A stretch of 64,000 nt of DNA, from NCBI RefSeq assembly GCF_045984285.3, contig NZ_JBJQIK030000001.1:558001-622000 (forward strand), written 5' to 3'. The notes under the pieces were generated by a model, which was not told the origin of the DNA, made no database searches, and saw only the letters and a program-made list of their open reading frames with translations. Shown piece by piece: positions 52,510 to 60,915 of the stretch; within the stretch, counting starts at the first letter, position 1, and each line of letters starts with the position of its first letter. Origin of the DNA: Rugamonas sp045984285 (GTDB taxonomy: Bacteria; Pseudomonadota; Gammaproteobacteria; Burkholderiales; Burkholderiaceae_D). Made by a program: the position numbers and the translations under genes.

Positions 52510-53068
52510 TTTTATTTAACTCCGCGGGCCCATAGGCCTGGTAATGCCCTTTTTGAGAGGGCTTTTCCTTAGGGATACACGCGAGAATTAAGGAGGCTGC
52601 GGGGAAATGCCTCGTCATGCAGCAGCGTGCCACGGGCACAGCTACGGCAAAGGGCGCATGGAGCCGATCGTCCTGCCGAGTTTCGCACTGCCCGCAACTC
52701 ATCCGAACGTCCCGACCTGGTCGGGGCGGAGAATGCAGGCGTGCGCAAAGCGTCGAGCCAGGGCATCTTGTATGGTGCCTGGCGAAAACGGCAAGCGTTA
52801 TCAGTTCCATCAACCGGCGAGCAACGACTGTAGTGCTTGCTCACCGGACTTATCCTTACTATCCAGCCAATCTAATTCCGGCATTCCGGCGCTTGACCCG
52901 ATGACAACAGTGGTTGCCACCCTGGCCCGCGCCCGAATGTGCGCATACATTTATTTCCACTGAATTTGCAAAATGGCGAGGCCAGTGGGTACGCCCCTGT
53001 GTAAAATTGTACTTTTCTTTCTTACACGTGCAGCAGCCAAACCGCCGCGAGACGATTATATATTCAAA
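52510..53068. other. Divergent gap between rne and rluC
   Basis: Probably the rne leader and both promoters. GCCCT (52546) pairs with AGGGC (ending 52562) 37 bases before the rne start, a 5-bp hairpin in its leader. The rest shows no gene: short open frames lack RBS and known motifs. A/T-rich from 52935 on. Confidence 0.4.
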
Positions 53069-54088
53069 ATGAAGGACTTAGAGGGAATTTCTCGGAAGAC
53101 AAGGCAAACGGTTGTAAAAGAGCCTGTTGCTACTTCCTCAACAAAGGTCCTCCCGCAGGCGCAATTCGTGACGATCGGCGAAGAAGAGGCCGGTCAGCGT
53201 ATCGATAACTACCTGTTGCGCGTGTGTAAAGGTGTACCAAAAAGCCACATTTACCGCATCCTGCGCTCCGGCGAGGTGCGCGTGAACAAGGGCCGCATCG
53301 ACCAGTTGTACCGCCTGAACGCGGGCGACCTGGTGCGCATTCCGCCGATCCGCGTGGCGGAAAAGGCCGAAAACAGCGTGCCCGGGGCCGAATTCCCCAT
53401 CGTTTTCGAGGATACCCACCTGCTGGTGATCAATAAACCGGCGGGCGTGGCCGTGCACGGCGGCTCCGGCGTGTCCTTCGGCGTGATCGAACAGCTGCGC
53501 GCTGCGCGGCCGGAAGCCAAATTCCTGGAGCTGGTGCACCGCCTGGACCGCGAGACCAGCGGCCTGCTGCTGATCGCCAAGAAGAGGTCAGCGCTTACCA
53601 ACATGCACGACCAGATGCGCGACGGCGTGACCGACAAGCGCTACTTTGCGCTGGCCGTGGGCGACTGGAAGAACAAGCGCCAGCACGTGAAGCTGCCGCT
53701 GCACAAATACACGACGGCGGACGGCGAGCGCCGGGTGGTGGTGCAGGAGGGCGGGCAGGAGGCGCACACCGTTTTCACGCTGCTCAAAAAATATGCAAAC
53801 TTCGCCTTGCTGGAAGCCGAGCTGAAAACCGGCCGCACCCACCAGATCCGCGTTCATCTGGCATCGTCGGGCTTCCCCATCGCTGGTGACGAGAAATACG
53901 GCGATTTCGCACTCAACAAGGCGCTGCAGAAAGCCGACGCCACGCGCGGCGCGCTGAAGCGCATGTTCCTGCACGCGCACCAGATTACCTTCACGCACCC
54001 CGATTCGGGCAAAAAGATGACCCTGAACGCACCGCTCGCCCCCGAATGCGAAAAATTCTTGGTAAGCTTGGGCCAACCGCTGGATTAA
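53069..54088 (+). CDS. rluC: 23S rRNA pseudouridine synthase, RluC-type
   Basis: 339 residues. S4 RNA-binding domain at about 45-105 (SHIYRILRSGEVRVNKGR), then the catalytic block VHRLDRETSGLLLIAKKR with the nucleophile Asp and RTHQIRVHLASSGFPIAGD. In relatives RluC makes pseudouridines 955, 2504 and 2580. Start ATG 53069 has no clear RBS; TATATT ends 5 bases upstream. Location opposite rne is conserved. Confidence 0.93.
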   Translation: MKDLEGISRKTRQTVVKEPVATSSTKVLPQAQFVTIGEEEAGQRIDNYLLRVCKGVPKSHIYRILRSGEVRVNKGRIDQLYRLNAGDLVRIPPIRVAEKAENSVPGAEFPIVFEDTHLLVINKPAGVAVHGGSGVSFGVIEQLRAARPEAKFLELVHRLDRETSGLLLIAKKRSALTNMHDQMRDGVTDKRYFALAVGDWKNKRQHVKLPLHKYTTADGERRVVVQEGGQEAHTVFTLLKKYANFALLEAELKTGRTHQIRVHLASSGFPIAGDEKYGDFALNKALQKADATRGALKRMFLHAHQITFTHPDSGKKMTLNAPLAPECEKFLVSLGQPLD

Positions 54089-54102
54089 GTAAAAAACAAT
54101 AC

Positions 54103-54762
54103 ATGCCAAGAAAGCAATTTGATCTGATCGTCTTCGATTGGGACGGCACGCTGATGGACAGCACCGCCACCATTGTGAAGTCGATCCAGGCCGCCGCCAA
54201 AGACCTTGGCCTGCCCGTTCCCACCCGCGAAGCTGCCGCCCACGTGATCGGCCTCGGCCTGCACGAGGCGATGGCGGTTGCCATGCCCGGGCTGGACGCC
54301 AGGATGCTCGGCCGCATGGTGGAACGCTACCGCTACCACTACCTGAGCAAGGACCACGAGCTGACCCTGTTCGACGGCGTGCCCGAAATGCTGGACGAAC
54401 TGTTCCAGCAGGGGTATTTCCTGGCCGTGGCCACCGGCAAGAGCAGGGTAGGCCTGAACCGTGCGCTGAACGCGGCCAAACTGCTGTCCACCTTCCACGC
54501 TACCCGCTGCGCCGACGAAACCTTTTCGAAGCCGCACCCGGCCATGCTGCAGGAACTGACCCGCGAGCTGGGCCAGGACCTGAAGCGCACCGTAATGATC
54601 GGCGACACCACGCACGACCTCTTAATGGCGCAAAATGCGGGATCTTCTGGCATCGCCGTCGAATATGGCGCGCATCCGGTGAGCCAGCTGGCCGCCTGCC
54701 GGCCGGTGTTCTCGGCGAAAACGGTGCCCGAACTGCACCAGTGGCTGAACGAGAACGCCTGA
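54103..54762 (+). CDS. HAD-superfamily phosphatase, phosphoglycolate-phosphatase-like
   Basis: 219 residues. Motif I FDWDGTLMDS with the nucleophile Asp; motif II ATGKSR; motif III Lys in SKPHPAM; motif IV IGDTTHDLLMA. The helical cap fits the Gph group. Substrate unproven. It overlaps the Rieske gene at TGATG. Confidence 0.88.
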   Translation: MPRKQFDLIVFDWDGTLMDSTATIVKSIQAAAKDLGLPVPTREAAAHVIGLGLHEAMAVAMPGLDARMLGRMVERYRYHYLSKDHELTLFDGVPEMLDELFQQGYFLAVATGKSRVGLNRALNAAKLLSTFHATRCADETFSKPHPAMLQELTRELGQDLKRTVMIGDTTHDLLMAQNAGSSGIAVEYGAHPVSQLAACRPVFSAKTVPELHQWLNENA

Positions 54763-55130
54763 TGAGCGAGCAGATCCTCATTTGCGCGGCGGCCGACGTG
54801 CCGGAAGGCGGCAAGGGCGTGCGCTTTCCCGTGACGGCGGGCGGCGACGATGCCACCGGCTTCGTGGTGCGCTACGGCGGCAAGGCCTTCGGCTACCTGA
54901 ACCGCTGCGCCCACATTCCCGTGGAACTGGACTGGAACCAGGGCGAGTTCTTTGAATCCAGCGGCCTGTATATCATGTGCGCTACCCACGGCGCCATCTA
55001 CACGCCGGAAAGCGGCCAGTGCGTGGGCGGCCCCTGCCGAGGCGGAAAACTGCGCCAGATCGCGGTCAGCGAGCACGACGATAATATTTACTGGATCCCG
55101 GACGAGTATGTACGCCCGGCGCGCGCCTGA
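54762..55130 (+). CDS. Rieske [2Fe-2S] protein
   Basis: 122 residues. The cluster ligands are in RCAHIPVELDW (C-x-H) and MCATHGAIYTPESGQC (C-x2-H). There is no membrane segment, so it is a cytoplasmic ferredoxin-like electron carrier or a regulatory domain. It starts within the stop of the phosphatase gene. In beta-proteobacteria this gene commonly sits between gph and sppA. Confidence 0.85.
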   Translation: MSEQILICAAADVPEGGKGVRFPVTAGGDDATGFVVRYGGKAFGYLNRCAHIPVELDWNQGEFFESSGLYIMCATHGAIYTPESGQCVGGPCRGGKLRQIAVSEHDDNIYWIPDEYVRPARA

Positions 55131-55152
55131 AGCGCTTACCTGAGAAGCAACC

Positions 55153-56151
55153 ATGAGCGAAGAGAACCACACCATTCCGCCGGCGCCTGCGCCGCAGCCA
55201 GCAGCCAACCCTCCCATCAACTGGGAGCGCGAGGTGCTGGAAAAGCTGGTCTTCGCCACCCTGAAAGAACAGCGCGCCAACCGCCGCTGGAGCATCTTCT
55301 TCAAAGTCTTCCTGCTGGTGGTGATTTTCCTGGCTGTTGCGAACTACTTCAACTTCAGCATTGTGAGCGGGGAAGGCGAAGTGGGTCGCCATACGGCGCT
55401 GATCGAGATCGACGGCAATATCGACAGCGAAGGCAGCGGCTCGGCAGGCGTGGTGATTCCCGCGCTGAACAAAGCCTTCTCGGATGGCGGCTCGGCGGCC
55501 GTGGTGCTGCACATTAACAGCCCCGGCGGCAGCCCGGTGCAGGCGGGCATGATCGTGGACGAAATCCGCCGCCTGCGCAAAGGCTATCCGGACAAGCCGC
55601 TGTATGTGGTGGTGGACGAGATCTGCGCTTCCGGCGGCTACTATATTGCCGCCGCGGCCGACCGCATTTATGTGAACAAGGCCAGCGTGGTGGGCTCGAT
55701 CGGCGTGCTGATGGAAGGCTTCGGCTTTACCGGCACCATGGAAAAGCTGGGCGTGGAGCGCCGCCTGCTGACGGCCGGCGCCGACAAGGGCTTCATGGAT
55801 CCGTTCAGCCCGGAGACCGAAGCGCACAAGCGCCACGCCCAGGCCATGCTGAACGAAATTCACCAGCAGTTCATTGAGGTGGTGCGCAGCGGGCGCGGCA
55901 AGCGCCTGAAGGAAACACCGGAGACCTTCTCCGGCCTGTTCTGGACCGGCGCCCGCGCCGTGGACATGGGCCTGGCGGACGATTTCGGCACCGTGGACAC
56001 GGTGGCGCGCGACGTGGTGAAAGCGGAAGACGTGATCGACTACACCCAGCACGAAGGCCTGCCCGAGCGCGTGCTGAAGAAATTCGGCGCCTCGGTGGGC
56101 GCCGGCGCCATCAAGGCCGCCGCCGACGCGGCCAAGCCGGCGCTACGCTGA
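55153..56151 (+). CDS. sppA: Signal peptide peptidase SppA-like protease (S49)
   Basis: Inner-membrane serine protease of 332 residues degrading cleaved signal peptides. One membrane segment at about 50-70 (FFKVFLLVVIFLAVANYF). The substrate-binding LHINSPGGSPV and catalytic Ser in DEICASGGYYIAAAADRIY match the 36-kDa type. It follows the Rieske gene by 22 bases. Confidence 0.93.
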   Translation: MSEENHTIPPAPAPQPAANPPINWEREVLEKLVFATLKEQRANRRWSIFFKVFLLVVIFLAVANYFNFSIVSGEGEVGRHTALIEIDGNIDSEGSGSAGVVIPALNKAFSDGGSAAVVLHINSPGGSPVQAGMIVDEIRRLRKGYPDKPLYVVVDEICASGGYYIAAAADRIYVNKASVVGSIGVLMEGFGFTGTMEKLGVERRLLTAGADKGFMDPFSPETEAHKRHAQAMLNEIHQQFIEVVRSGRGKRLKETPETFSGLFWTGARAVDMGLADDFGTVDTVARDVVKAEDVIDYTQHEGLPERVLKKFGASVGAGAIKAAADAAKPALR

Positions 56152-56161
56152 CCTGCTTGTC

Positions 56162-56181
56162 GTCCCCACGAAGGTGGGGAC
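56162..56181. repeat. Intergenic palindrome, diverged member of the 38180 repeat
   Basis: GTCCCCAC-GAAG-GTGGGGAC, perfect 8-bp stem, 10 bases after sppA. No T-run, so not a classic terminator. Confidence 0.6.
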
Positions 56182-56234
56182 CCGGGAGCGCGCCGGCACA
56201 CTCCCGAATTACCACCTGCGCGGCAATGACGGTA

Positions 56235-56558
56235 TCAATCCACCACGTACTTGTCGTTCAGCGCGCCGGGCAGCTTCACCACCACATTGACGGCATCGCT
56301 GATGGCGACGAAGTCGGTGATTTCGCCCGGCTTCAGCACCACGATATCTCCGGGCCCCCAGGTGCGGCCGCACATGCGCACCTCGCCCGACACGATGGCC
56401 GTGATCTCGGTGGCAACCTTGTGGTAATGCGCCGACTCATGATCGCCCGCCTTATAGTGCTTGATGGCCACCTCGCAGGCTTCCGTGCTGAGCGCCGTCG
56501 GTGCGAAGCCGCCGACGAACCAGCCCTTGATCATGTCATCCAGTCGAAAGTTTTCCAT
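56235..56558 (-). CDS. Small cupin-fold protein, end of the nucleotidyltransferase cassette
   Basis: 107 residues in one cupin barrel with metal-type histidines (HYKAGDHESAHYHKVATEIT) and WGPGDIVVLKPGEITDF. Could be an epimerase-, isomerase- or binding-type enzyme. Start shares a base with the preceding stop (TGATG). Last gene of a five-gene set. Confidence 0.75.
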   Translation of the reverse strand: MENFRLDDMIKGWFVGGFAPTALSTEACEVAIKHYKAGDHESAHYHKVATEITAIVSGEVRMCGRTWGPGDIVVLKPGEITDFVAISDAVNVVVKLPGALNDKYVVD

Positions 56559-57286
56559 CAGGCGCGCTCCTGGTCCATCTGTGCGTAGTAGAGGTTGACC
56601 TGCTTCTCGGTCTTCAACTGGTGATACTGCTTGCCTTCGATGCGGTAGACGCCGATGCGCTGGTGTTTCAGCACCAGCTCATTGAAGGCCGGGCAGATGA
56701 AGTAGAAGCCGCCCACATTGGCGTCCTTGCGGATCATGCTTTTCGCGGCGGCGACGAAGTCCTTGCCATGGCGGTACCAGTAAAAGCCGGCCGTTGCCTC
56801 GCGGCTGATGGGATTCTTTTCCGCCGCTTCCACCACCAGCCCGTTCGCATCCAGCCGCACGTAGGAATAGCGCGGGTGCACCGAGGGGAAGGCGATGGTG
56901 CCCGCATCCAGCTGGCGCGCCATGAAGTCGTTGATGACGGTGGCAAAATCCACGGCCAGCAGCGAATCGCCGTTCAGGATCAGCAGCGGCTCGTCATTGT
57001 CCGTGTACGGTGCAGCCAGCAGCGCCGAGCAGGCGGCGCCCTGCACCTTGTCGGAGACTGTGACCACCTCCGCATTGGCGCACAGCAGCTTCACCACATT
57101 GTCCAGATGGTGGCGGCGCGCGTCTTCGCGGCGGATGGCAACAATGATCTTCGACGGGTTCAGGCGGGCACAGGCCACCAGGATGCGCTCGATCAGCGGG
57201 CTGCCTTCAATTTCGGTAAGGCAGAGCGGATAGGAATCGGCCAGTTCCGGATTCGGCTTGCCGGCTGCAAGAATCAGTACATTCAC
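56558..57286 (-). CDS. Nucleotidyltransferase-like protein (second of cassette)
   Basis: 242 residues with a GT-A type fold. The nucleotide loop LILAAGKPNPELADSYPLCL differs from the usual GxGxR-x-K pattern, while the middle shows LLILNGDSLLAVDF, the usual metal-binding Asp. It resembles sugar-phosphate nucleotidyltransferases, but the altered loop leaves activity uncertain. Starts 4 bases inside the HAD gene. Confidence 0.7.
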   Translation of the reverse strand: MNVLILAAGKPNPELADSYPLCLTEIEGSPLIERILVACARLNPSKIIVAIRREDARRHHLDNVVKLLCANAEVVTVSDKVQGAACSALLAAPYTDNDEPLLILNGDSLLAVDFATVINDFMARQLDAGTIAFPSVHPRYSYVRLDANGLVVEAAEKNPISREATAGFYWYRHGKDFVAAAKSMIRKDANVGGFYFICPAFNELVLKHQRIGVYRIEGKQYHQLKTEKQVNLYYAQMDQERA

Positions 57287-57915
57287 TTTACTTCTCCTGC
57301 ATTGATGGCGTTAATCCGCGCCAGGATGTTCTCGATATTCACGTCGCTGACCTCCGTCACCGGCAGCACATGCGCGCCTGCCGCAGTGGCGGCGCGGATG
57401 CCGTTGTCGTTGTCCTCTACGATCAGGCACTCCTTCGGATCAAGCCCGAAATGGTTGATGGCCTTGGTGTAGATTTCCGGATGCGGCTTGGCCTGGCTAA
57501 CGTCTTCATTGGACAGCATCAGGTCCAGGTAGGGCGACAGCCTGGCTTTCTCCATCATGACCTCCACCGTCTTGCGGATGGAATTCGAGGCCACGGCCAG
57601 CTTGTAGTCCATGCCCTTCAGGCGCGACAGCGCAAACTCGTGCACGAAGCTGGGGCGGCACTTGGCATGCACGATCTCCATCGTGTATTCCTGCTTCATC
57701 TCATTGATGAATTTGTGCAGCTCGCGCGGCAGCGAGGATTCCATCGACAGCATCTCCAGCTTCTTCGACGTGGGCAGGCCGTCGTAGGTGGTGAGATGCT
57801 GGTAGCGGTTGATTTCAAAGCCGAACAGCTGCAAGGCGCGGTTGAGGGCATCGTAATGCCAGTCCTTCGCCTCGATCAGCACGCCGTCCATATCGAAGAT
57901 AACTGCTTTAATCAT
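57283..57915 (-). CDS. HAD-family phosphatase/phosphomutase (cassette)
   Basis: 210 residues from ATG 57915. Motif I VIFDMDGVLIEAKDWHYD, motif II AVASNSIRKTVE, motif III AKPHPEIYTKA, motif IV VEDNDNGIRAA. Likely dephosphorylates or isomerises the cassette intermediate. Overlaps its neighbours by 4 bases on both sides. Confidence 0.8.
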   Translation of the reverse strand: MIKAVIFDMDGVLIEAKDWHYDALNRALQLFGFEINRYQHLTTYDGLPTSKKLEMLSMESSLPRELHKFINEMKQEYTMEIVHAKCRPSFVHEFALSRLKGMDYKLAVASNSIRKTVEVMMEKARLSPYLDLMLSNEDVSQAKPHPEIYTKAINHFGLDPKECLIVEDNDNGIRAATAAGAHVLPVTEVSDVNIENILARINAINAGEVK

Positions 57916-58535
57916 TGCTGGGTTCCAAAGAAGGTTTGTGCATCCGTTGGCAGGTCCGTGCACAGCGACAGGTGCGGGTAGTGTTTGAGCTCCGCCAGCA
58001 TGGTCCACAGGGCCTGGTGCGGCCTGCCGTGCAGCTCGGGCGACACCACGCACACCGGGCGCGATCGGTCGAGCTGGGCGCGGATGGTGGCCGCGTCATA
58101 CCATTCGCCGCTGAATCCATCCAGCCAGATGCCCTGGATTTGCGGCTCCCAGGGGATGCTCTGTTCCACCTCGCTCAGGCGCGCATACACGGCATTGCCT
58201 GCCGCCAGATGATGGCGCATATCCGGCACCGACATATCGAACACGAACCAGTTCGTGACGCCCGCTGCCTGCATCGCTTTCTTCAGCGGCTCGGCCAGGC
58301 CATCGGCCTTGATGTTCATTGCCAGCGGCAGGCCGCAATCGCCAAAGATGCCGAGGAACTGCTGCAGCGGCATGGCGCCGTTGCGCGCGGGGTCGTGCGA
58401 AATAACCAGCTCGCCGTTCAGGTCCCGCACATCGGTCTCGGTGCCGAAGCCCATCTTGAAGGAGCGTTCGAAGGCTTCAACCGTATTCTTCTCGCCCGGG
58501 TTCAGCCAGAAGCCGCGGTGGCTCAGCACCTTCAT
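57912..58535 (-). CDS. Glycerophosphodiester-phosphodiesterase-like protein (cassette)
   Basis: 207 residues. SHRGFW, ETDVRDLNG and SHDPA correspond to the His/Glu/Asp metal and acid-base residues of the GDPD/PLC-like TIM barrel. The length is short compared with typical GDPDs. Probably cleaves or transfers a phosphodiester. Overlaps both flanking genes by 4 bases. Confidence 0.75.
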   Translation of the reverse strand: MKVLSHRGFWLNPGEKNTVEAFERSFKMGFGTETDVRDLNGELVISHDPARNGAMPLQQFLGIFGDCGLPLAMNIKADGLAEPLKKAMQAAGVTNWFVFDMSVPDMRHHLAAGNAVYARLSEVEQSIPWEPQIQGIWLDGFSGEWYDAATIRAQLDRSRPVCVVSPELHGRPHQALWTMLAELKHYPHLSLCTDLPTDAQTFFGTQQ

Positions 58536-59290
58536 GCGGCGCTCCAGTCCAGCGAGCGCGATACCGGATGCGCGAGGAAGAAGTCGAGGTCGGCCGGAAT
58601 GCCCAGGCCATACATGCCATGCTGCTCGCTGCCCACGTTCACATAGCCGAACTTCTGGCCGCGGGCGATCAGGCGGTTATACACCGGTGCCACATAGAAC
58701 TCGTTGTTCACCCGCTCGTTCATGGCGATCATCTCTTTTGCGCCGGCTACGAAGTCCGCGCCGCGGGCGAAGTTGTAGATGCCCACCGTGGCCTCATTCG
58801 AGATCACTTCCTTTTCCACCACGCGCGTAATGGCGCCGCCGGCGTCGGTAGCGATGAAGGACCACTTCGGGTCATCCGCCGTCATGGTCATGATCAGGCC
58901 ATCCAGCTGCTCGGCGCTCATCTTGTTCAGGTAGTCGTTGATATCGTAGTCGACAAACTGGTCGCTGTTGGCGATCATCAGGTGATTGCCGTTGTCGATG
59001 TATTCCTGGGCCGCCAGCACGGTGCAGGCGGCGCCCTCGGTCATGCCGTCGATCGTTACCACCACGCTGCCCGGCGCCCACTTGCGCAGGTTTTCGCCCA
59101 GCCCGTATTTTTGGTCATGGCTTTGCTGGCAGATGAAAATGAAGCGGTGTTCGCAGGCGGGGCGCAGGTTTTCGATCACGTAGCGGATCATGGGAATACC
59201 GTGAATGGGGATCAGCGGCTTGGGGTCAACATAGCCCACCTTGGCAAACCGGCTGCCGGCGCCGGCCATGGGTACAACGATATTCAACAT
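58532..59290 (-). CDS. NTP-transferase-family nucleotidyltransferase (first gene of cassette)
   Basis: 252 residues from ATG 59290 (GGGGA upstream). Canonical nucleotide loop VVPMAGAGSRFAKVGYVDPK and KPLIPIHGIPMIR. Metal-site block LMIANSDQFVDYD. Expected to activate a sugar or other phosphate with NTP. Promoter TTGCAG-16-TATCAT lies 57 bases upstream. Resembles capsule- or O-antigen-type enzymes, with no glycosyltransferase genes nearby. Confidence 0.82.
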   Translation of the reverse strand: MLNIVVPMAGAGSRFAKVGYVDPKPLIPIHGIPMIRYVIENLRPACEHRFIFICQQSHDQKYGLGENLRKWAPGSVVVTIDGMTEGAACTVLAAQEYIDNGNHLMIANSDQFVDYDINDYLNKMSAEQLDGLIMTMTADDPKWSFIATDAGGAITRVVEKEVISNEATVGIYNFARGADFVAGAKEMIAMNERVNNEFYVAPVYNRLIARGQKFGYVNVGSEQHGMYGLGIPADLDFFLAHPVSRSLDWSAA

Positions 59291-59346
59291 AAAAATCCCC
59301 GAGAAGTTGTCTTTTACGCATCGCTGGCGCTGCGGCGCCACCCGCT

Positions 59347-59374
59347 ATGATAGACGAGCCAAAGCCCACTGCAA
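59347..59374 (-). promoter_or_regulatory. Promoter of the nucleotidyltransferase cassette
   Basis: Minus strand TTGCAG (59374-59369), 16-base spacer, TATCAT (59352-59347). Predicted start near 59340 gives a 50-base leader to the first gene. Confidence 0.5.
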
Positions 59375-59549
59375 ATCGGCAATTGCGTAACGGGGAAAAA
59401 CGCCGCGGATTAGTGCTTGCATATCGCGGCGGGTGTTCTATAGTGGTCATGTAGTTCAAACAAGGGACGGCAAATCAAACCTTATTTCCACTTTCTTCGC
59501 CATCTTGTGGGAACTGCATGAGCGCATCGCGAATGCGAAAAAGAGAGAA

Positions 59550-59843
59550 TTACAATTCCTCGCAAGAGTCCCGTGACGGGACTGGAAAACGGCGGCCTTG
59601 TGCCGCTGTTTTCGTGCCTGCTTCCGCAATCGTTTGCGCGCCGCTCGTGTCGGGCGCGGCGAAGCCGCCGCGCCGCAGCCAGGCCAGATAGCGTTCCTGG
59701 GTGAGCTCCAGCCAGTGCGCCTGCGGCATCGGCTCCGGTAAGGCGGCCTCGTCCGGCACGCGCCAGCGCGCCAGCGCCAGTGCCGCCGCATGCCTGGCCG
59801 CCGCATGACGGGCCAGTCCAGCCTGCTTGATCTTCACTTTCAT
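59550..59843 (-). CDS. Small unknown Ala/Arg-rich protein
   Basis: 97 codons from ATG 59843, with GGAG at good distance. Highly biased composition, no recognised domain. A terminator-like hairpin (AAAACGGCGGC/GCCGCTGTTTT, one mismatch) at 59586-59612 falls inside the frame, which argues against it. Could be a non-coding stretch. Confidence 0.4.
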   Translation of the reverse strand: MKVKIKQAGLARHAAARHAAALALARWRVPDEAALPEPMPQAHWLELTQERYLAWLRRGGFAAPDTSGAQTIAEAGTKTAAQGRRFPVPSRDSCEEL

Positions 59844-60003
59844 CTGCGTTCTCCGATGCGGTTGTCTTTTCTGATAGGCCATTCAGTAAATTCCTACCAT
59901 GCATTCAGTGTAGCAATGCCATCGGAACACCTTCTTGATCCACGTCAATCGAACATTCCGGTACCAATTCCCGCCAGTGCAGCAGCGCGTACCTGAAGTT
60001 AGG

Positions 60004-60438
60004 TTAAGCAGCCTCGACGATCTTAGCGACAGCTTTTTTCGGCCGTCCACCCAGTTTTCCATTGGCCCTTGCCGCAGCTTGTTTTGCCGATGTAGTGGCC
60101 GCTCCCCCCGCCTTGCCATGTTGCGCGGCAAGCCAGCGTTTGGAACCTAAAAAGCCTTCGATCAAACTTGGAATGTAGAGATCGGCGTCGATCTTCGGGA
60201 AATAGATGCCCAAGCCAGAAGGGCTGATCTCGACGACATCCAGATCGCGAGGACGCGCATGTTCAAGCCCTTGTGCATGTCGCGGCGAAAACGCTAGGTC
60301 GAGACCGCTATCAAGCGACAGTACAACGCGCGAAATGCGGCGGTCATAACGTGCGGCGACAACCGTCGGATAAGTTCCTTGCTTCCCCACAGCGCGCCGG
60401 TTGGCAGCCTCCATGATCTCAGCGTTAATAACGGCCAT
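60004..60438 (-). CDS. DUF2442-domain protein with basic tail
   Basis: 144 residues from ATG 60438 (GGGAAG upstream). The DUF2442 segment is DLAFSPRHAQGLEHARPRDL with SGLGIYFPKIDADLYIPSLI. The C-terminus (KQAAARANGKLGGRPKKAVA) has an AT-hook-like GGRPKK. Downstream of DUF4160, overlapping by 14 bases. Such pairs are common and may be toxin-antitoxin-like; the antitoxin role for this one is inference. Confidence 0.8.
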   Translation of the reverse strand: MAVINAEIMEAANRRAVGKQGTYPTVVAARYDRRISRVVLSLDSGLDLAFSPRHAQGLEHARPRDLDVVEISPSGLGIYFPKIDADLYIPSLIEGFLGSKRWLAAQHGKAGGAATTSAKQAAARANGKLGGRPKKAVAKIVEAA

Positions 60439-60673
60439 GAATTTCTTCCCAGTGTGAACAAAGATGAGTGAGATTGGCGGACACCGTGTATCCAATCTGC
60501 GTCAGAACCTTTTGCGAAAAGCCGTAGTTCTCTCTCAACGCCGGCGGGCCGCTCGGACAACGCAAGGTAAACACCGCTTCACAACCGTTGCCCATAACAT
60601 GAACGTGAGCTGGGCGATGGTCGTTCGGATAGACGACGAACCGCAATCCGAGTGTGTTCAACACAGTAGGCAT
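60425..60673 (-). CDS. DUF4160-domain protein
   Basis: 82 residues starting MPTVLNTLGLRFVVYPNDHR and PAHVHVMG, the DUF4160 hallmark. Function unknown; paired with DUF2442. An upstream in-frame start (60742) is possible but adds non-family sequence. Confidence 0.8.
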   Translation of the reverse strand: MPTVLNTLGLRFVVYPNDHRPAHVHVMGNGCEAVFTLRCPSGPPALRENYGFSQKVLTQIGYTVSANLTHLCSHWEEIHGRY

Positions 60674-60915
60674 TATAGCAAAAACCCAAACTGCTTGGGT
60701 TATCCGGTGGCGTAAATGGATGGTTTGCTGACGGTCGCTCATACCTGCGCATCGTCGACCGTAGCTCGGATGCTAACTGATCGGCACTCGTGAGGCTTGG
60801 GATAAGCCAACTGCGCTAGTCGTCTCAGATAAAGGCAGTCGATGTGGCTCATGAAGGCGAAATCCCTGCGCCTTTATCGTAAGCTTTGAGTGCCGCCATC
60901 CGGTAAAATTCGATC
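60674..60915. other. Gap before rsuA
   Basis: Holds the promoters of two divergent units. AAGGCG and CGCCTT (60853-60874) form a small hairpin. TAAAAT at 60904-60909 is 6 bases before the rsuA ATG. No gene is supported. Confidence 0.35.

Noticed and set aside
49339..52572. A 1077-codon open frame opposite rne, and similar long frames opposite ileS (23467-26505) and the TonB-dependent receptor (8414-10363)
   Set aside because: They mirror strong known genes codon by codon. High GC leaves few stops on the opposite strand, and the translations have odd His/Arg-rich composition.
57283..58053. Longer start for the HAD cassette gene at 58053
   Set aside because: The added residues overlap the upstream gene and are not HAD-like; ATG 57915 gives the neat 4-base overlap.
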